64,000 nt of DNA, taken from positions 62,001 through 126,000 of the forward strand of contig JANRKF010000035.1 in assembly GCA_033763575.1 (NCBI GenBank), in the 5' to 3' direction. The translations under genes were made by a program, and so were the position numbers. Positions within the stretch are counted from its first letter, which is position 1. The number at the start of each line of letters is the position of its first letter. The notes under the pieces were generated by a model, which saw only the letters and a program-made list of their open reading frames with translations, made no database searches and was not told the DNA's origin. This document shows positions 43,583 to 52,092 of this stretch, piece by piece. This stretch comes from JANRKF01 sp033763575 (GTDB lineage: Bacteria > Pseudomonadota > Alphaproteobacteria > Rickettsiales > SXRF01).

Positions 43583-44380
43583 CTAAGCGCGTTTCCAGTT
43601 GGGCGTGTGGTAATCCATCTCGACATTGCCGGCGATGAGCGGCTCGATGGTTTTTTCCACCTCTTCCGTGCGCAGCATGGCGATGCCGTGATGGCCGCTG
43701 GTGCTCCTCAGTTCACCGATTTCAAGGATACCGGTCGTGACTTTAGTGCCCAGCGGCGGCAGCGGCTTTGATGCCGAGACACGGTAAAGCTGCTTGCGCA
43801 CCTGGCCACGGAATTTGCTGCGCGCCGTCACTTCCTGCCCGACATAGCAGCCCTTGGAAAAACTTAAGCCATGCAGCGCGTCCAGCCCGAATTCAAGCGG
43901 CAATGTTTTATCGATATGCAGGTCGATCGCGCCTTCGGGGATGCCGAGCCGGATGCGGTGCGCTTCGTAATCGTCCCCCGCGTGCGGAAGGTCGTTGCCA
44001 TAAACCCGCCCGCCGAGCGCGCCAAGGCGCGGATCGGCGATGACAATCTCCGCCGCCGGGGCAGGGACATCCCAATAGGCCACCACCTGCATCTCCGGCA
44101 GTAATTCAAGCGCAACCTTCGCCCGCAGTTTATAGGTGTTCAGGCGGGCGAGCAGGTCGGCGGCGCGTTCGCTATATACATCCAGCAGGATTTGTCTGGC
44201 ATGTGGGACCAGCAGAAAATCATGCAGGAATTTCCCCTGCGGCGAAAGCAGCGCGGCATAAATCGGCGTGCCTTCCGCAAGCAGGGTGGCCTCATTGGTG
44301 ATGAGCCCCTGCAGGAAGGCGACGCGGTCCTCGCCGGTGATGGCGATGATCGAGCGGTTGCGTAAACAGGCCGAAGGCAT
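43583..44380 (-). CDS. ygfZ: Folate-binding protein YgfZ family
   Basis: The 265-residue GcvT-like tetrahydrofolate-binding protein supports Fe-S cluster assembly and repair. The family signature KGCYVGQEVTARSKFRG is present. The start at this ATG has AGGAAA 6 bases upstream, and a longer frame would run into the pseudopilin gene. It is the last gene of a run with three pseudopilin genes, 8 bases after the nearest, so it is likely cotranscribed by chance of layout. Confidence 0.88.
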   Translation of the reverse strand: MPSACLRNRSIIAITGEDRVAFLQGLITNEATLLAEGTPIYAALLSPQGKFLHDFLLVPHARQILLDVYSERAADLLARLNTYKLRAKVALELLPEMQVVAYWDVPAPAAEIVIADPRLGALGGRVYGNDLPHAGDDYEAHRIRLGIPEGAIDLHIDKTLPLEFGLDALHGLSFSKGCYVGQEVTARSKFRGQVRKQLYRVSASKPLPPLGTKVTTGILEIGELRSTSGHHGIAMLRTEEVEKTIEPLIAGNVEMDYHTPNWKRA

Positions 44381-44388
44381 GATGTTTC

Positions 44389-45222
44389 CTATGGGTCGAT
44401 GACGAAAACGAGCGAGCAATTCACACCCGTCGCGCTCACGCGGTAGCCGCCGGAGGTGGAGGCGGAATCCTCGCAGGTTTCGTAGGTGGCGGTGTTGTTA
44501 TACTGGTTGCGGATTTTGCCGCCGCCCGCACGTTTATCGTCGAACTTGACGTCGATCTCATAGGCTTCCTCACCGGTAAATATCGGGATTTGCGAATGGG
44601 CGCAGCCCGCCGCCTGCGCATCGTCATCCTGCAGGCTGCCGCCCAGCCACAGGGCGTGTTTGTGCAGCGCGTTGGTGCAGGTATTGATCGGGAAATACTG
44701 GTTGCCCGGCGCGCCGGTGGTGTAAGCGGTGCCGGAGCCATCGACGCCGAGATTCCACATGGCGCCTTTCAGCTTGGACAGCGGCACATTGTCACCGCCG
44801 CGAATGTCGATGTTGCAGGCGCCGCCGGCAACAACGTCCCCGGTGAAATTCTGCTTGATGAAACCGGAGAGCGCCAGATGCCGCCACGCTTCGATATGCT
44901 CATAGTTGGAGACGTCGAATTCGATCAGCGAGTCGCCATCGCCGTTGCAGGTCTTGGTGCCGGTGCCCGCGCCGAATTTGCAATTGCTGCTGACTTCACC
45001 CCACAGCGCCGTGGCGCCCGCGAAATCACCGGGAAGCGCCCGGTACTTGCCTTTAAAGTTTTTGATGGCGCTCAGGTAATTCTGATATTCGCCCATCACC
45101 GCTTGAATCTGCGAGGTGCGGATGATCGAGCGGGTGGTGAGGATGCCGGCCACGACCAGCGCAATCACCGTGATCGTCATCGTGACTTCCAGCAGGGTGA
45201 ATCCTTGTGAGGATTTTTTCAT
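44389..45222 (-). CDS. Type IV pilin-like protein, third of three
   Basis: The 277-residue protein has the class III signal MKKSSQG/FTLLEVTMTITVIAL, cleaved after G with F methylated and E at +5. A hydrophobic helix follows, then the shared KYRALPGDFAGA segment and a C-terminal domain with cysteines (CNGDGDS, ACNIDIRGG, CAHSQ). It is paralogous to the two genes upstream. No assembly ATPase, platform or secretin gene is in the window. Confidence 0.85.
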   Translation of the reverse strand: MKKSSQGFTLLEVTMTITVIALVVAGILTTRSIIRTSQIQAVMGEYQNYLSAIKNFKGKYRALPGDFAGATALWGEVSSNCKFGAGTGTKTCNGDGDSLIEFDVSNYEHIEAWRHLALSGFIKQNFTGDVVAGGACNIDIRGGDNVPLSKLKGAMWNLGVDGSGTAYTTGAPGNQYFPINTCTNALHKHALWLGGSLQDDDAQAAGCAHSQIPIFTGEEAYEIDVKFDDKRAGGGKIRNQYNNTATYETCEDSASTSGGYRVSATGVNCSLVFVIDP

Positions 45223-45223
45223 A

Positions 45224-46012
45224 TCATACTCCCATCAGAAATAACAATTGGCATGCTTGCGCGGTGGAGGTTAGCAGATAATCCGACGTGGTGGCAGAAG
45301 AAACCGTACAGCTGGTGGCGGTATTTTTCTTCACGCGCAACTTGCCGGTAAAGGGCAGGCCGTCATCGAGCTTTTCATCGATCGATTTCATGTGGGTCGG
45401 CGTCATGGACGGCGTATCGGTGAACGATCCGCTGGTCTGCCCGCCATACATCAGCACATGCGAGGCGACGGCGGAATTGAAGAAAGCGGTGTCGGTGCTG
45501 CCGTCGCTGGCCATGTAGAGCAATGTCCAGCCGCCCTTGCCGGTTTTCGAGGCTGGGACGTTCAGCCCGATCAGCGCCTCGGTCGAGCTGCTGCCGCCGA
45601 CGCCGGTGAACTGGCCCTCGATCAGTTCGGCATTTGACAAGTGCTGCCAGGCGCGGAACCATTCATATTCGCTGCCGGCGGTCGCGGTGGCGGTGTTGGT
45701 CCAGTCGCCGATGATGCCGTTGCCGCCGCCGTTGCAGGTCGGTATTTTCGGGGTGGAGTTGGTGGCGGTATTCGGGCAGGAATCATCCGAATACCAGTAG
45801 CTCTCCGCGTTATTCATATCGCCAGGGATGGCCTGGTATTTATCGACGAATTCTTTGAAGGAGGTGGTGTAGATGCTGATTTCGGTAGCGATGGCACGGG
45901 TTTCGGCGGCCTCGAACATCGAGCGGCCAACGATGATGCCCGCCGCAATCAACCCGATGATGCCGATGACGATGGAAAGCTCAACCATGGTGAAGCCGCT
46001 GCGCTTTGTCAT
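45224..46012 (-). CDS. Type IV pilin-like protein, second of three
   Basis: The 262-residue protein starts MTKRSG/FTMVELSIVIGIIGL, with a short basic leader and E at +5. The shared motif is KYQAIPGDMNNAESYW, then CNGGGNGIIGDW, close to the first gene's CNGDGNGVIGDS. I choose the ATG one base after the upstream stop; a longer frame would overlap that gene. Confidence 0.85.
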   Translation of the reverse strand: MTKRSGFTMVELSIVIGIIGLIAAGIIVGRSMFEAAETRAIATEISIYTTSFKEFVDKYQAIPGDMNNAESYWYSDDSCPNTATNSTPKIPTCNGGGNGIIGDWTNTATATAGSEYEWFRAWQHLSNAELIEGQFTGVGGSSSTEALIGLNVPASKTGKGGWTLLYMASDGSTDTAFFNSAVASHVLMYGGQTSGSFTDTPSMTPTHMKSIDEKLDDGLPFTGKLRVKKNTATSCTVSSATTSDYLLTSTAQACQLLFLMGV

Positions 46013-46013
46013 G

Positions 46014-46820
46014 TCAGAACCCCGTGATGAAAATGAGGGCGCAGGCTTCGGCGCTGATGGAGCCGTCATAGACGGCGGTCGACTCGTCGGAAGTGGTCGG
46101 GCAGGCGCGGACGCTGGCCGACGAGGTGAGGACCTTGCCCAGCCCGGGCTTGCCGTCGTCGATCTTGAGGTCGATGGATTTGGCCTGCTCGGTGGTAAGC
46201 GCGGCGCCGTTCAATGGAAGGTTCGCTGCGCTTCCGGGCGCGCCGAAGAAAAACACATGACCGTATTCCGCCGCGAAATAGCCGGTCGTCACCGTGTTGG
46301 TCGGGAAGTAGCGCAGCATAAAAGATGCGCCGTCGATCTTGCTGCGCGGGGCGTTGACATTGATCGAAATTTCATTGCCGGCGGTTGAACGGCGGCCATT
46401 ATATTTGCCTGCGATCAACCCTTCATTCATCAGGTGCTGCCAGGCCAGGAGCGGCTCGTTATAGGTGGTGAAGGCACCCAGCGGATCGCCGGTCGAATCG
46501 CCGATGACGCCGTTGCCGTCGCCGTTGCAGGTGGCGGTGGTGAGCGCGTCGGAAGCGGTGGGATCCGGGCAGCCGCCATCGGTGCTGGTAAGGGACGTGG
46601 CGTTCGTATGGTCGCCGGGGAGCTCCTGGTATTTTTCACGGTAGCTTACTACCGCCTGCCGGTATTTATCATAGTCGGCTGCGACCGATTGAAGCGCGGC
46701 GGATTCCACCAGCGAACGCCCGAGCGTAACGCCTGCGGCAAGCAGTGCGACCACGGCAAGCACAATCGAAATTTCCAGAAGCGTGAAGCCCTGACGCGAA
46801 GGGGTAAGATGATGATACAT
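46014..46820 (-). CDS. Type IV pilin-like protein, first of three
   Basis: The 268-residue protein has leader MYHHLTPSRQG cleaved before FTLLEISIVLAVVALLAAG, E at +5. The motif KYQELPGDHTNA and CNGDGNGVIGDS match its neighbours, so the three arose by tandem duplication. The start at this ATG gives a normal class III leader; a longer frame adds 37 residues of no prepilin character. It is divergent from fur with 104 bases between. Confidence 0.85.
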   Translation of the reverse strand: MYHHLTPSRQGFTLLEISIVLAVVALLAAGVTLGRSLVESAALQSVAADYDKYRQAVVSYREKYQELPGDHTNATSLTSTDGGCPDPTASDALTTATCNGDGNGVIGDSTGDPLGAFTTYNEPLLAWQHLMNEGLIAGKYNGRRSTAGNEISINVNAPRSKIDGASFMLRYFPTNTVTTGYFAAEYGHVFFFGAPGSAANLPLNGAALTTEQAKSIDLKIDDGKPGLGKVLTSSASVRACPTTSDESTAVYDGSISAEACALIFITGF

Positions 46821-46924
46821 GGGCGCGATACTATAAAATCCAGATTTATATAATGTTAACACATTGCTTGCGTTCTGTACATTACCGTGTAGAGTGGGCG
46901 CGTCTATAACAAAGGTGTGAGTGG

Positions 46925-47341
46925 ATGCCATCGAGTATCGAGAATAAGTGCCTCGAAAAAGGGCTTAAAATGACCGGGCAGCGCCGCGTGATCGCTCAGG
47001 TGCTCGCGGAATCGAGCGACCATCCGGATGTTGAGCTGCTCTATAGCCGGGCGGTCGCGATCGACCCGAATATCAGCATCGCCACGGTCTATCGCACGGT
47101 GAAGCTGTTTGAAGAGGCTGGAATTACCCAGCGCCACGATTTTGGTGATGGCCGGGCGCGCTACGAAGAGGCCGACGGCGACCACCACGATCACCTGATC
47201 GATTTGAAAAGCGGCAAGGTGATCGAGTTCGTGAATGTCGAGATTGAAAAGATACAAAAAGAAATCGCCCGCAAGCTGGGCTATAAGCTGGTGGACCACC
47301 GGCTTGAATTATTTGCTGTGCCGCTGGACGCAAAGGAATAA
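46925..47341 (+). CDS. fur: Fur family metalloregulator
   Basis: The 138-residue regulator has a winged-helix domain (MTGQRRVIAQVL, ISIATVYRTVKLFEEAGI) and dimer domain with HHDHLIDLKSGKVIEF and a YKLVDHRLELFA end. The usual ICLDCGKV cysteines are replaced (IDLKSGKV), as is common in alphaproteobacterial Fur/Mur/Irr-type proteins; the His-rich site HHDH remains. It could be Fur or Mur. A likely Fur-type operator lies at 52043 in the same window. olsB starts 4 bases after its stop, so the two may share a transcript. Confidence 0.88.
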   Translation: MPSSIENKCLEKGLKMTGQRRVIAQVLAESSDHPDVELLYSRAVAIDPNISIATVYRTVKLFEEAGITQRHDFGDGRARYEEADGDHHDHLIDLKSGKVIEFVNVEIEKIQKEIARKLGYKLVDHRLELFAVPLDAKE

Positions 47342-47344
47342 CAA

Positions 47345-48214
47345 ATGGTGCTTATGACCCTGACCGCCGACCAAACGCCGATTATATTGCCTACGACCGT
47401 GCAGCCGTTATTCGAGCTGGGTGAATTGCGCGCCGGTAATCTCGAAGTGTTCGTCGCTAGCCGGCAGGAGGATATTGAGGCTTCGCAGGAGCTTCGCTAC
47501 CGGGTGTTCATGGAAGAAATGGGCGCCGAGCCGACGCCGGAAATGGCGCGCATCAAGCGTGATTTCGATGAGTTCGATGCTGCCTGCGACCACCTGATGG
47601 TGATTGAGCACCAGCCGCAGGGCGGCTACCGCGTCGTCGGCACGTACCGTTTGCTCCGCCGCGAATCGATGCGGAAGATCGGGCATTTTTACAGCGAGGG
47701 CGAATTCAATATCGATGCGATCAGGAAATCCGATATGTCGATATTGGAAGTGGGCCGTTCCTGCGTTGACCCGGAATTTCGCAGCCGCGCAGTGATGCAG
47801 CTTCTGTGGCGCGGCATCGGCGCCTATGTGAATAAATTCAATATCGAGCTGATGTTCGGCTGCGCGAGTTTCAACGGCGTTGATCCGCTTGCCCACCGCA
47901 TGGCGCTTTCCTATCTCTATCACTATCACCTGGCACCGGAAGAGCTGCGCCCATCTGCGCTGCCTGAGCGCTATGTCGAGATGAACCTGATGCCCAAAGA
48001 GGAGGTGAATGAAAAAGAAGCCTTCGCCAGCCTGCCCGCGCTCATCAAAGGATATTTGCGGCTTTCCGGCACGATCGGGCTGGGCGCGGTGATCGATGCA
48101 CAATATAACACCACCGACGTCAGCATCGTCGTTAAAACCGATCTGGTGACAGAAAAATATGCCGCCCGCTACCGGCAGGAGCCCGGCCAAGAGTCTAAAA
48201 ATTCCGACGCCTGA
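47345..48214 (+). CDS. olsB: Ornithine N-acyltransferase (OlsB-like, GNAT)
   Basis: The 289-residue member of the hemolysin/OlsB GNAT family transfers a 3-hydroxyacyl chain from ACP to ornithine to make lyso-ornithine lipid. Characteristic blocks are LRYRVFMEEMGA, the KRDFDEFDAACDHLMVIE stretch, VGTYRLLRRE, ILEVGRSCVDPEFR and FGCASFNGVDP. The acyltransferase gene that would complete the lipid follows, separated by palindromic element C. Assignment to OlsB rests on the family plus this pairing. Confidence 0.82.
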   Translation: MVLMTLTADQTPIILPTTVQPLFELGELRAGNLEVFVASRQEDIEASQELRYRVFMEEMGAEPTPEMARIKRDFDEFDAACDHLMVIEHQPQGGYRVVGTYRLLRRESMRKIGHFYSEGEFNIDAIRKSDMSILEVGRSCVDPEFRSRAVMQLLWRGIGAYVNKFNIELMFGCASFNGVDPLAHRMALSYLYHYHLAPEELRPSALPERYVEMNLMPKEEVNEKEAFASLPALIKGYLRLSGTIGLGAVIDAQYNTTDVSIVVKTDLVTEKYAARYRQEPGQESKNSDA

Positions 48215-48219
48215 TGGTA

Positions 48220-48362
48220 GAGCCTGCTCATAATCTCTACTACGGCTGGCTGCAAAATTTGTTTTTTGCGCTTCCGCTGCTCACGTACTATTGTGTACGC
48301 TGCGCTGCGGTTCTCAAAAACTGCAATTTTCGCTTCGCCGGAGCGAGATTATGAGCGGGCTC
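48220..48362. repeat. GTAC-core palindromic element, copy C, overlapping olsA start
   Basis: Arms GAGCCTGCTCATAATCTC and GAGATTATGAGCGGGCTC pair at 17 of 18 positions. The core is TGCGCTTCCGCT, CACGTACTATTGTGTACGCT and TGCGGTTCTC. The right arm contains the olsA start codon and its first three further codons, and the left arm starts 5 bases after the olsB stop. If the RNA folds, the olsA start would be sequestered. Confidence 0.82.
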
Positions 48363-49097
48363 TTACGCTTCTGCGCACTTCTCCTGCTGGTGGGATGGAT
48401 TGCCTTCTGGCTTCCCTTGGCGGCGGTGGCCTCGCTTTTTCATAATAAAAAACTGCGCGACCGGATGGTGCAGATTGCCTGCAAGGGACTTCTGTGGCTG
48501 TTTAATGTGCGGGTGAACATCATCGGTGACGTATATTCGCGCCGCCCGCTGCTTTTGGTGTCGAACCATCTTTCCTATCTCGATATTCCGGTGCTGGGAA
48601 GCGCGGTGGATTGCCGCTTCGTACCCAAAAAGGAAATTGCGAACTGGCCGGTGATCTCAACCATCTGCAAGATACTCGACGTGGTCTATGTTGATCGCGA
48701 TGTGCGTAAAATAAGCGAAGGCAATCAATCGATTGCCGGGAAGCTCGCGCAGGGCGAAGCGGTGGTGCTGTTCCCCGAAGCCACCACCGGCGATGGCAGG
48801 CACCTGCTGCCGTTCAAACCGGCGTTTTTTCAGGCGGCGCAGGGCATTGTCGTGCAGCCGGTGGCGATCGCCTACCGGAAAATCCGTGGCCTGCCGATTG
48901 ATTTCGGGCAGTGGCCGCTGATTGCCTGGTATGGCGATATGTCGCTGCTGCCGCATTTGTGGACGTTGCTGTCACTGGGGCGGATCGAGGTGGAACTGCA
49001 TTTCCTGCCGCCGATCATCAGCGCCGGAAAAGACCGGAAAATTCTTGCCTCTCAGTCACATGACGCTATCGAGCGGGTGTTGTTAGATAAAAATTAA
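48351..49097 (+). CDS. olsA: 1-acylglycerol-3-phosphate acyltransferase-type enzyme (OlsA-like)
   Basis: The 248-residue PlsC-family O-acyltransferase has an N-terminal membrane helix (LLRFCALLLLVGWIAFWLPL). Acyltransferase motifs are NHLSYLD (NHx4D) and FPEATTGDG, a FPEGT variant with A for G. Paired with olsB, it most likely acylates lyso-ornithine lipid; a housekeeping PlsC is the alternative. The start is taken at the ATG inside element C, because the upstream frame lies in repeat DNA and has no ribosome site. Confidence 0.78.
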   Translation: MSGLLRFCALLLLVGWIAFWLPLAAVASLFHNKKLRDRMVQIACKGLLWLFNVRVNIIGDVYSRRPLLLVSNHLSYLDIPVLGSAVDCRFVPKKEIANWPVISTICKILDVVYVDRDVRKISEGNQSIAGKLAQGEAVVLFPEATTGDGRHLLPFKPAFFQAAQGIVVQPVAIAYRKIRGLPIDFGQWPLIAWYGDMSLLPHLWTLLSLGRIEVELHFLPPIISAGKDRKILASQSHDAIERVLLDKN

Positions 49098-49145
49098 CCA
49101 GTAATATGTTACAATGAACCTCCCTGTTACTGAAAGAGGCCGCGT

Positions 49146-49382
49146 ATGATCGATTCCCTGGGTACATCCCTTGCCGGGCTGCAAAATGCCTCCAGCCGCG
49201 TTGCTAAAGCCGCGCAGAATATCGCTGATTCGGGAACCATCGGCGCCGATGGCCAGTTGTCGGTCGAGCCGACCGAAGACATCGTTGATTTGAGCATCGC
49301 CGCGCAGGATTTCAAATTCAACGCCAAGGCCATCGAGATACAGAACAAGACGCAGCAATATCTGCTGAATATTATTGCGTAA
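49146..49382 (+). CDS. Short flagellar rod-like protein
   Basis: The 78-residue protein begins SLGTSLAGLQNASSRVAKAAQNIADSGT, the N-terminal signature of flagellar rod and hook proteins (FlgB/FlgC/FlgE), and ends VDLSIAAQDFKFNAKAIEIQNKTQQYLLNII, like their C-terminal helix. The central domain is missing, so N- and C-terminal helices are joined directly. No flagellar gene is nearby. Similar mini-rod proteins occur in Alphaproteobacteria; the function is unknown. The gene has AAAGAGG before its ATG. Confidence 0.6.
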   Translation: MIDSLGTSLAGLQNASSRVAKAAQNIADSGTIGADGQLSVEPTEDIVDLSIAAQDFKFNAKAIEIQNKTQQYLLNIIA

Positions 49383-49385
49383 GCA

Positions 49386-51233
49386 TCACCGCACTAAATC
49401 GTCGCGTATCTTCAGCGCCGCATCGCCTTCGAGCGCACGATAGACCTGCACGTTTTCCAGCACGCGCTGCACATAGTTGCGCGTCTCCGCAAACGGAATC
49501 GCTTCGATCCAGTTAATCGCGCTATGGACATCGCCGCCCGGCGCGCCGTGCTGCTGCACCCATTTGCGCACATTGCCCGGCCCGGCGTTATAGGAGGCGA
49601 TGCCGAGAATATAAGAGCTGTCATAGGCATTGATCATCCGCGACAAGTAATGGCTGCCGAGCCGCATGTTATAGTTCGGCACACTGAGTGCCTCGCGGTC
49701 ATAGGCGATGTCGAGTTTTTTCGCGGTTTCCTTCGCGGTGCCGGGAAGAAGCTGCATCATGCCGAGCGCGCCGGACGGGCTTTCGGCCTCCGGATCGAAC
49801 TCGCTTTCCTGACGGGTGATGGCAAGCGTGAGCGCCCGTTCAATCGGCAGGTCGCTGTCGGTATCGGGCCGTGGGTAGCCGACATTTTTCATCACCACGC
49901 CTTTAGCCAGCGCTTTCTTCGCCGCCTTCACGCTGATATGCGGCGCGTCCAGCTTGTGGCCGAGGCCCGCGACCGTGAGCATGCTCTCCCTGCTCTCGGC
50001 GCTGGCGATGACATGGGTGATGAGGCGGGTGGCGAGCTTGTGATCGCCGCCTCGGATCGCAAGCCGGATGGCTTCTTCGATGTCGTCGGAAAGGATGATG
50101 TCGGAGTGGAAAAAAGTGAAGCCCGGCTCGTCGGGCAGGGTGAGCTGCGGGTTGTCACTGAGTTCACTTGCCGCGAGCTGGCCATAAAAGGTGGTGGTGT
50201 TTTCGGCGGCGGTGGAAAACCATTGGCGCGCCGTATCGTCATCACCGCTTTTCCGGGCGGCGCGTCCGGCCCAGTAGGCCGCACGGCCTTTGCTCACCGG
50301 CGTGACGACCGCGTCGAACATATGGTAGAATGCTTTGTAGGCCTCCGGCGCGTCATTTAAAAATTCAAGTTTCAGCCAGCCATCGAGCCATAGCGCATCG
50401 GCCAGCGGCGCGCCATCTAACTGCCCGTGATTGCTGAGCAGCGTGCCCGCCATTTTGTAATTGCCGTCATCGATCGCCCGGCGCACTTCGCCCTCGCGGA
50501 TTTTCCACCAGCGCTCAGGATAGGGAACGTTTTGCGGCGCATGCAACAGAATGTCGCGCATGCCGCCCTTGTCGTTTTTCCGCAGGCGGTAGCGCAGGCG
50601 CTCAAACATCAATCCGGGATTTTTTTGCAGCTTGCTGCTTACCTGCCCGACCAGGTAGTCAGCGGATTTTTTATCCTGCATCAGCGCGATTCGTGCCTGC
50701 GCCAGCACCTGCTGCGTGACGGGCAGCTTGGGAACCAGCCGCAGCGCCGGGGTGATTTTTTCTTCCCATAACAACCGGTCGACGCGGGCGATATGATCGT
50801 CCATCGTGAGCCTATCGCCGTAGGCGGCAAGTATTGCGCTTTCCTCATCGGCGGTCAGGTCGCCGTCGCGCCATGCGTCTGTCACCAGCGGGCGAATTTG
50901 TTCTTCCGATGCCCCACGGCGGGCGAGCAGCTGTGCATAAAGCCATTTGCCGGAACCGGAGAGCGGAGGGTTTTGCTCAAACCACGCCGCCATGTCTTCA
51001 TCGGCCACCTCGCCGCCGCGCAGCGACATTTCCGCCCGCAGGCGAATTTTTTTCTGGTCCGGCCAGATGGGGTGGCGGGTGAGGAAATCGCTGATTTCGG
51101 CGAAGGACGCACCCGAATCCGGGTCCTGCACACGTTGCCATGCCTCGAGCGTTTCGGCGGCTCCGGCCCGGCACGAAGCGCCATGCAGGGTGATGCAGGC
51201 AAGGGCAAAAAGGGAAAGGAGAAGATGGCGCAT
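49386..51233 (-). CDS. Soluble lytic transglycosylase (Slt family)
   Basis: The 615-residue periplasmic enzyme cleaves peptidoglycan to 1,6-anhydroMurNAc products. It has a signal peptide (LLLSLFALACITLHG), a long alpha-superhelical region (about 60-430) and a C-terminal SLT domain with catalytic glutamate in ITRQESEFD, followed by SPSGALGMMQLLPGTA, GSHYLSRMI and SYNAGPGNV. Length and order match the family. Confidence 0.93.
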   Translation of the reverse strand: MRHLLLSLFALACITLHGASCRAGAAETLEAWQRVQDPDSGASFAEISDFLTRHPIWPDQKKIRLRAEMSLRGGEVADEDMAAWFEQNPPLSGSGKWLYAQLLARRGASEEQIRPLVTDAWRDGDLTADEESAILAAYGDRLTMDDHIARVDRLLWEEKITPALRLVPKLPVTQQVLAQARIALMQDKKSADYLVGQVSSKLQKNPGLMFERLRYRLRKNDKGGMRDILLHAPQNVPYPERWWKIREGEVRRAIDDGNYKMAGTLLSNHGQLDGAPLADALWLDGWLKLEFLNDAPEAYKAFYHMFDAVVTPVSKGRAAYWAGRAARKSGDDDTARQWFSTAAENTTTFYGQLAASELSDNPQLTLPDEPGFTFFHSDIILSDDIEEAIRLAIRGGDHKLATRLITHVIASAESRESMLTVAGLGHKLDAPHISVKAAKKALAKGVVMKNVGYPRPDTDSDLPIERALTLAITRQESEFDPEAESPSGALGMMQLLPGTAKETAKKLDIAYDREALSVPNYNMRLGSHYLSRMINAYDSSYILGIASYNAGPGNVRKWVQQHGAPGGDVHSAINWIEAIPFAETRNYVQRVLENVQVYRALEGDAALKIRDDLVR

Positions 51234-51274
51234 GGGCTTTCTTTTAGCCAGCGTCTGGTGTATAGTCGAGGGGT

Positions 51275-52030
51275 ATGTTGCATCCCGATATTGTCCAGCT
51301 CAAACAATTTTACACGAGCCGCCTCGGCGTGTGCGTCGCCGATTTTATTGCGCAGGCCATTAGCGGGTTGTGGCCGGGCGCGAAAGGAGATGCGATGCTG
51401 GTGATCGGTTTCGGCGCGCCTTATATTGTGCCGTACCTGACGCAGGCCTCGCCGCTGGTGGTGGCCATGCCGGCGGACCAGGGGGCGGCAGCATGGCCGG
51501 CCGGAAAAGATAATCATGTCATCCTCACCCATGATGCGGAGCTGCCGCTGCAAAATAACAGCATCAACCGCGTGCTGCTGGTGCATAGCGTCGAATATTC
51601 CGAGCACTTAAACGCGATGATGCAGGAAGTGTGGCGGGTGCTGGTCCCCGGTGGGCGGGTGCTGGCGGTGGTGCCCAACCGGGTGAGCTTCTGGTCCGGC
51701 TCGGGAAAAACGCCGTTCGGTTTTGGCCGCCCGTTCAATGCGCTGCAACTTCGGAATCTGCTCACGCATCACCACTTTACGCCGACACGCAGCTCTTCGG
51801 CATTATTTGCGCCGCCCTTTGTGCTGCGCTTAAGCCAGCGTTTCTCGCGGAAAATCGAGAAGATCGGGCGCTTCTTCTGGTGGTTCCTTGGCGGCGTGCT
51901 CATCGTCGAGGCGGAGAAACAGCTCTATGCTTCGGTCAAGGAACCGGTGTTCGCGAGCCAATCCTACCGCCTGATGACCGCCACCCGGAAAACGGTGCGC
52001 GTGGGGCAGGAAAAAACCATCCGAAAATAG
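51275..52030 (+). CDS. SAM-dependent methyltransferase, unknown substrate
   Basis: The 251-residue class I methyltransferase has a weak motif I (LVIGFGAPYIVPYL), an acidic LPLQNNSINRVLLVHSVEYSEH stretch in the position of DLPFAD-type motifs, and VWRVLVPGGRVLAVVPNR. It is divergent from slt. The FWWFLGGVLIVEAEKQLYA end is typical of an alphaproteobacterial methyltransferase often encoded near gloB; no gloB is here. The substrate is unknown. Confidence 0.7.
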   Translation: MLHPDIVQLKQFYTSRLGVCVADFIAQAISGLWPGAKGDAMLVIGFGAPYIVPYLTQASPLVVAMPADQGAAAWPAGKDNHVILTHDAELPLQNNSINRVLLVHSVEYSEHLNAMMQEVWRVLVPGGRVLAVVPNRVSFWSGSGKTPFGFGRPFNALQLRNLLTHHHFTPTRSSSALFAPPFVLRLSQRFSRKIEKIGRFFWWFLGGVLIVEAEKQLYASVKEPVFASQSYRLMTATRKTVRVGQEKTIRK

Positions 52031-52042
52031 GTCTTGCAACTA

Positions 52043-52060
52043 AGAATCATTATCATTATT
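52043..52060 (-). promoter_or_regulatory. Probable Fur box
   Basis: On the minus strand the site reads AATAAT-GATAAT-GATTCT, three successive hexamers close to the NATWAT Fur unit. It lies 33-50 bases before the ATG of the beta-propeller gene, where a repressor would block its promoter. A Fur-family gene is at 46925. Confidence 0.6.
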
Positions 52061-52092
52061 ACTGGCCTCCTTTGGAACGAAGGAGAATAATT

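Noticed and set aside
46821..46924. Possible autoregulatory Fur box between the first pseudopilin gene and fur
   Set aside because: The interval is AT-rich but has no run of NATWAT-like hexamers like that at 52043.
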